8,946 bases of DNA, taken from Omnitrophica bacterium RIFOXYB12_FULL_50_7 (lineage in GTDB: Bacteria; Omnitrophota; Omnitrophia; Omnitrophales; Aquincolibacteriaceae). The notes beneath the pieces were generated by a model that searched no databases, had not been told where the DNA came from, and was given only the letters and a program-made list of their open reading frames with translations. Of this stretch, positions 5,297-8,946 are shown piece after piece; positions within the stretch are counted from its first letter, which is position 1; each line of letters opens with the position of its first letter. The position numbers and the translations under genes were made by a program. The stretch lies in NCBI GenBank assembly GCA_001804345.1, contig MHFU01000027.1, forward strand, positions 579 to 9,524, given 5' to 3'.

Positions 5297-6763
5297 ATGA
5301 CATCACATATTCTGTCTTGGATCATTTTCACACCGCTCATTGGTGCGTTCGCCGTGCTTTTTGTACCGAAAAACGCGACCGCCTGCATCAAATGGATTGC
5401 GCTTATCACCACCGGCATCGTGACGGCACTCACCGGCTACGCGCTCACACTCTTCCAGCCCGCTCAAGCCGGCTTCCAGATGATCGAACGGGGAGTCTGG
5501 ATCCCACAATTCAATGTCCAATACCTCCTGGGGACAGACGGCATTAGCTTCCCCATGGTCGTCCTCACCGCGATCATATCGCTCCTGGCGTGCCTTGCCT
5601 CTTTTGGTATCAAGGAACGCCAGAAAGAATATTACGCGTTGTATCTTCTGCTTGAAACCGGGATGATGGGAACGTTCCTTGCGCTCGACCTGTTCCTTTT
5701 TTATGTGCTCTGGGAAGTGGTACTCGTTCCGATGTATTTCCTGATCGGGATCTGGGGCGGCCCGCGCCGCGAATACGCCGCGATCAAGTTTTTTCTTTAC
5801 ACACTCGCCGGCAGTCTTTTTATGCTACTCGGGATCCTCGGTGTTTACTTCGCCGCGACCCCCCACACCTTCGATATGACACAGCTTGCCGGAATGCCCC
5901 GAGGACTCTTTTTTCAACAGATTGTTTTTATGGCATTCTTCCTTGGCTTCGCGATCAAGGTCCCGATTTTTCCGTTCCACACCTGGCTCCCCGACGCACA
6001 CGTCGAAGCCCCGACCCCGATCAGCGTGATCCTCGCGGGCGTCCTCCTGAAAATGGGCACGTACGGATTCTTCCGCTTCAGCTATCCTCTTTTCCCGGAA
6101 GCCACGCATTGGTTCCAGCCTGCCATGGCGGTCCTGGCGATTGTGGGCATCATTTACGGCGGATTCGTCGCACTCGCGCAAACGGACTTCAAAAAAATGG
6201 TCGCTTACTCGAGTGTCAGTCACATGGGGTTCGTCCTTCTCGGGCTCGCGGCCCTGAACGCGGATGGTTTCCGGGGAGCCATGCTCCAGATGTTCACGCA
6301 CGGTACCATCACCGGCGGGCTCTTCTTGTTGGTCGGTGTCCTTTATGACCGCGCGCACACTCGAGACTTGAACGGATTCGGCGGGCTCGGCGTTAAGATG
6401 CCGGCTTACGCGGGATTCCTGACCTTTTTCGCGCTTGCTTCACTTGGGCTTCCTTCCTTGAGCGGCTTCGTCAGCGAATTCCTCGCGCTCCTGGGCTCTT
6501 ACCAATATTCCAAACCCGTGACGGCTCTTTCCACAATCGGCATCATTCTCGCGGCGGCCTATCTTCTTTATATGGTCCAGCGCGTTCTCCTTGGCAAACT
6601 CAACCCGAAATGGGCCCAGCTTCCGGATATCAATCTTCGCGAAGTCCTCACGCTTGTCCCACTCATGGTGCTCATCCTCGGAATCGGCGTTTATCCGAGA
6701 ATCATCCTGGATTACATGATCCCGACACTGGATGCGCTGCTTAAAACGATAAAGGTCTCGTGA
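5297..6763 (+). CDS. nuoM: NuoM, antiporter-like proton-pumping subunit (ND4 type)
   Basis: NuoM (488 residues) is the middle antiporter-like subunit of the membrane arm. Key residues of its proton channel are in place: Glu140 in LWEVVLVPMYFLIGIWGG (equivalent to E. coli Glu144), Lys221 in GFAIKVPIFPFHTWLPDAHV (Lys234), Lys252 in GVLLKMGTYGFFRF (Lys265), and Glu394 in SGFVSEFLALLG (Glu407). The HVEAPTPISVILAGVLLK block separates it from NuoL and NuoN. Many hydrophobic helices run the whole length, and total length is close to the E. coli protein (509). The start is well supported by AAAGGAG at 5284-5290. The gene is separated from nuoL by an 85-bp repeat spacer and from nuoN by 136 bp that hold the second AT-rich repeat. 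Confidence 0.98.
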   Translation: MTSHILSWIIFTPLIGAFAVLFVPKNATACIKWIALITTGIVTALTGYALTLFQPAQAGFQMIERGVWIPQFNVQYLLGTDGISFPMVVLTAIISLLACLASFGIKERQKEYYALYLLLETGMMGTFLALDLFLFYVLWEVVLVPMYFLIGIWGGPRREYAAIKFFLYTLAGSLFMLLGILGVYFAATPHTFDMTQLAGMPRGLFFQQIVFMAFFLGFAIKVPIFPFHTWLPDAHVEAPTPISVILAGVLLKMGTYGFFRFSYPLFPEATHWFQPAMAVLAIVGIIYGGFVALAQTDFKKMVAYSSVSHMGFVLLGLAALNADGFRGAMLQMFTHGTITGGLFLLVGVLYDRAHTRDLNGFGGLGVKMPAYAGFLTFFALASLGLPSLSGFVSEFLALLGSYQYSKPVTALSTIGIILAAAYLLYMVQRVLLGKLNPKWAQLPDINLREVLTLVPLMVLILGIGVYPRIILDYMIPTLDALLKTIKVS

Positions 6764-6789
6764 AAATGAAATCCCAAAAGATAAGAACC

Positions 6790-6885
6790 AAGATCCAAAG
6801 ACCAAGAACCAAAAAAACGTGTTTGGAGTTTTGGAATTTGGAGCTTGTGATTTGTTTGGTTATTGTCTCTTGGAGTTTGGATCTT
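6790..6885. repeat. AT-rich imperfect inverted repeat, nuoM-nuoN spacer (copy 2)
   Basis: Paired arms are aagatccaaa (6790-6799) with tttggatctt (6876-6885), ccaaga (6802-6807) with tcttgg (6868-6873), and aaccaaa (6807-6813) with tttggtt (6855-6861). The centre is rich in ttggaatttgg-type motifs. The terminal arms and internal words (agatccaaa, ccaagaacc, ggaatttg, tttggatctt) match those of the copy at 3088-3207, so the two belong to one family although their middles differ. The repeat fills most of the 6764-6899 spacer. It leaves an open frame joined to nuoN, which gives a spurious N-terminal extension. Confidence 0.8.
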
Positions 6886-6889
6886 TGCC

Positions 6890-6893
6890 GAGG
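6890..6893 (+). promoter_or_regulatory. Ribosome-binding site that fixes the nuoN start
   Basis: GAGG lies 6 bases before the ATG at 6900, just outside the repeat. It favours this start over an in-frame GTG at 6819 that lies inside the repeat. Confidence 0.7.
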
Positions 6894-6899
6894 TTTAGC

Positions 6900-8306
6900 A
6901 TGAATGCCATCGAAAGCTTAAAATACTTCATTCCCGAGCTGGTGTTGCTCGGCGGCGCCTTCGTGGCGTTAACGCTGGATTTTTTCCTGAAGCAGAAAAA
7001 ACTCGTGGGGGAATTCGCTTTGCTTGTGATCGTGGTCGCGTTATGCCTCGCGAAAGCGCCGGAAAAGCCCCTTCCTCTTTTCTTCGGATTTTTCCATCTG
7101 GACGCCTTGGCGCATTTTTTCCGCTACCTCGCACTCGCCGCCGTTGGCATCACGATCCTGATCTCGCTTGGCTACACCCCGCTCAAAAAACGCTATGAAG
7201 GAGAGTTCTATAGCCTTTTCCTTTTTATGGCGTTCGCCCTTATTCTTGTCGCGGCGGCCAATAACCTGCTCATGATCTTCCTCGCCATTGAATTTATTTC
7301 ACTTCTCTCGTACCTTCTCGTAGGATTCCTCAAAAACGACCCCAAGTCCAAAGAAGCCGCCATCAAGTATCTCCTCTTTGGCAGCGTTTGCTCGGGCGTC
7401 ATGCTCTACGGCATGTCGCTTCTCTACGGCGCTGCCGGGTCAATCGAACTTTCGGTCATCGGAGACACTCTCTTTTTCGCTCCTTTCAAGCCGCTCGCGA
7501 TCACTGCGGCGCTTTTCTTTTTTGTCGGGCTGGGTTTCAAGATTTCCATGGCCCCTTTCCATATGTGGGCGCCCGACGTTTATGAAGGCGCGCCGACCCC
7601 GGTCACGGCCTTCCTAACCGTCGCACCGAAAGCGCTCGGCTTCGCGGTTCTGACGCGCGTGTTAGATTCCGTCTTCTGGAACTCCCAGAGCGTCTGGAGC
7701 CCTGTCTTGGTGATCCTCTCCATCCTGACCATGACGATCGGAAACATTACCGCGGTCTCTCAATCAAACATCAAGCGATTCCTGGCTTATTCGAGCATCG
7801 CGCAGGCGGGCTATATTCTCATGGGCCTCGCGGTGTTTTCCATTCTGGGCCGGGGCGCCGTCTTGATCTATTTACTCGTCTATCTTTTGACGAATCTTGG
7901 CGCGTTCACGGTCGTCCTCTTTGTCGGGGGCCAGACCCAAAGCGATTCTCTGGACGCCTACGCCGGCCTCTCAGAACGTTCTCCCACAGCCGCGGCCATG
8001 CTCACCATTTTTCTTCTCTCTTTGGCCGGCCTTCCGCCGCTCGCGGGATTTATCGGAAAATATTATGTTTTCGCGGCAGCCATTGAAGGTAAGTTCATCA
8101 CGCTCACAATCTTCGCCGCCATTAATAGCGTGATCGCGGCCTATTATTATTTCCGGATCATCCGGCTCATGTATCTGACGCCGGCGACGGGCCCTGCTTT
8201 CCCCGCCCCCTCCAGATCTCTGACAGTCGCCCTCTGGGCCCTGTTCCTGGGCGTTCTGGCGCTCGGTATTTTCCCGGGCTTTTTCATCACTCGCATCCTG
8301 GGATAA
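6900..8306 (+). CDS. nuoN: NuoN, antiporter-like proton-pumping subunit (ND2 type)
   Basis: NuoN (468 residues) is the antiporter-like subunit next to NuoK. The channel residues are visible: Glu131 in FLAIEFISLLSYLLVGF (equivalent to E. coli Glu133), Lys214 in GFKISMAPFHMWAPDVYEGA (Lys217), Lys244 in TVAPKALGFAV (Lys247), and Lys387 in GFIGKYYVF (Lys395). The phrase PDVYEGAPTPVTAFL is specific for NuoN within the antiporter family. Length is close to the E. coli protein (485). An open frame reaches upstream to a GTG at 6819, but those 27 codons translate the intergenic repeat, so the ATG at 6900 with GAGG upstream is preferred. The gene ends in TAA, and the following gene begins 3 bases later in the same frame. 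Confidence 0.98.
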   Translation: MNAIESLKYFIPELVLLGGAFVALTLDFFLKQKKLVGEFALLVIVVALCLAKAPEKPLPLFFGFFHLDALAHFFRYLALAAVGITILISLGYTPLKKRYEGEFYSLFLFMAFALILVAAANNLLMIFLAIEFISLLSYLLVGFLKNDPKSKEAAIKYLLFGSVCSGVMLYGMSLLYGAAGSIELSVIGDTLFFAPFKPLAITAALFFFVGLGFKISMAPFHMWAPDVYEGAPTPVTAFLTVAPKALGFAVLTRVLDSVFWNSQSVWSPVLVILSILTMTIGNITAVSQSNIKRFLAYSSIAQAGYILMGLAVFSILGRGAVLIYLLVYLLTNLGAFTVVLFVGGQTQSDSLDAYAGLSERSPTAAAMLTIFLLSLAGLPPLAGFIGKYYVFAAAIEGKFITLTIFAAINSVIAAYYYFRIIRLMYLTPATGPAFPAPSRSLTVALWALFLGVLALGIFPGFFITRILG

Positions 8307-8309
8307 GGC

Positions 8310-8946
8310 GTGCGGAACTTTTCAGTCTCGGAAGCAACGCACCTTCAAGACTTTCTCTTCAAGACCCTGGCCGATCTCAAGAAAACAAAGATCAAACAGA
8401 TCCTGAAGTTTGGCTCCATCCGCGTCAACGGCCGTGTGACCACGTGGTACCAACACCCCTTAAAACCCGGCGACAAGATCGAGATCTTGGGGAAGCAACG
8501 CGCTTCTGCGGAAAAATCCAAGGCCGAGCTGGGGCTGAAGATCGTTTACGAGGATAGCGATCTCCTGGTAGTAGAAAAACCGGCGGGGCTGCTGACGATG
8601 GGAACCGAGCGGGAAAAAGAGGCCACGCTCTATTTCATGCTTAATGAATACGAACGTCCTAAAACAAAAGATGAGAGCAGCCGCGTTTATATTGTGCACC
8701 GGCTCGACCGGGACGCTTCGGGATTAATCGTCTTTGCAAAAAGTGATGCCGTAAAGCGGGCGCTCCAGAGCCATTGGGAACTCGCCACCAAGAAATACTA
8801 CGCAATCACCGAGGGTACGCCTAAGGAAAGATCAGGCACGATCGAAAATTATCTCCGGGAAGATGCTTTCAAGCGGGTCTATAGCGTTTCCAAAAACCAT
8901 CCCGACGCCCAACATGCCGTGACGCATTACCGAGTACTCCGTGAGA
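8310..8946 (+). CDS. RluA-family RNA pseudouridine synthase with S4 domain (3' truncated by window edge)
   Basis: This frame is open from GTG at 8310 to the right edge (212 codons; the end is missing). Such enzymes convert uridine to pseudouridine in rRNA or tRNA. Residues about 8-60 form an S4 RNA-binding domain (IKQILKFGSIRVNGR and LKPGDKIEIL). The catalytic domain follows, with LLVVEKPAGLLTMGTE (85-100), the active-site motif HRLDRDASGLIVFAKS (130-145) carrying the catalytic Asp133, then KKYYAITEG (161-169), and HAVTHYRVL (202-210), which matches the family's later T-x-Y motif. No in-frame ATG occurs before codon 97, and TAA of nuoN lies two codons upstream, so GTG is the only plausible start; GGGA at 8300-8303 is a fair ribosome-binding site. 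The 3-base gap to nuoN suggests co-transcription. The exact target (RluA, RluC, RluD or other type) cannot be told. Confidence 0.92.
   Translation, partial: MRNFSVSEATHLQDFLFKTLADLKKTKIKQILKFGSIRVNGRVTTWYQHPLKPGDKIEILGKQRASAEKSKAELGLKIVYEDSDLLVVEKPAGLLTMGTEREKEATLYFMLNEYERPKTKDESSRVYIVHRLDRDASGLIVFAKSDAVKRALQSHWELATKKYYAITEGTPKERSGTIENYLREDAFKRVYSVSKNHPDAQHAVTHYRVLRE

Noticed and set aside
5825..6358. Minus-strand open frame of 177 codons opposite nuoM
   Set aside because: Same kind of charged antisense shadow, with no recognisable domain and a certain gene on the plus strand.
3088..6885. The repeated short words in the spacers as a CRISPR array
   Set aside because: There are only two diverged copies, 3.6 kb apart, folded as inverted repeats, without regular spacers or cas genes.
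6819..6899. In-frame 27-codon N-terminal extension of nuoN from a GTG at 6819
   Set aside because: It translates the second AT-rich repeat; the ATG at 6900 has GAGG at 6 bases and begins the expected N terminus.

Overview
The window is the distal part of a respiratory complex I (proton-pumping NADH-quinone-type oxidoreductase) operon, all on the plus strand. In order it carries the 3' end of nuoD, then nuoI, nuoH, nuoJ, nuoK, nuoL, nuoM and nuoN, followed by the 5' part of an RluA-family pseudouridine synthase gene that runs off the right edge. Almost all of the sequence is accounted for by these genes and the four spacers between them.

Layout. NuoD (1-348) and NuoI (470-1066) are parts of the peripheral arm. 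NuoD helps form the quinone site and NuoI carries two [4Fe-4S] clusters. NuoH (1063-2235) links the arm to the membrane. NuoJ (2239-2763) and NuoK (2760-3074) form the next part of the membrane arm, and the antiporter-like subunits NuoL (3268-5211), NuoM (5297-6763) and NuoN (6900-8306) complete it. The junctions nuoI/nuoH and nuoJ/nuoK are 4-base stop/start overlaps, and nuoH/nuoJ and nuoN/pseudouridine synthase are separated by 3 bases. The other four junctions (D/I, K/L, L/M, M/N) have spacers of 84-193 bp, and each of these contains an inverted repeat. The D/I spacer has a perfect 30-bp palindrome inside a second stem. The K/L and M/N spacers hold two related copies of one AT-rich repeat. 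The L/M spacer holds a different inverted repeat.

Unusual points. No nuoE, nuoF or nuoG lies between nuoD and nuoH, and nuoI comes before nuoH. The NADH-input module is therefore encoded elsewhere, or this is an 11-subunit type with another electron donor; the window cannot decide. NuoK lacks the conserved glutamate of its third membrane helix (Ala76 here), although its other key glutamate (Glu38) and the key charged residues of NuoL, NuoM, NuoN and NuoH are present. NuoI has a low-complexity Lys/Ala/Pro tail.

Organism. This is a bacterium, moderately GC-rich by eye, with a strong preference for ATC isoleucine codons. The operon order and the repeat-filled spacers resemble, from memory, uncultured lineages such as Omnitrophota (PVC group), but nothing here proves that. 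I see no dedicated new system such as a defence locus, CRISPR array or mobile-element gene. The points most worth following are the NuoK substitution and the pattern of inverted repeats inside the operon.
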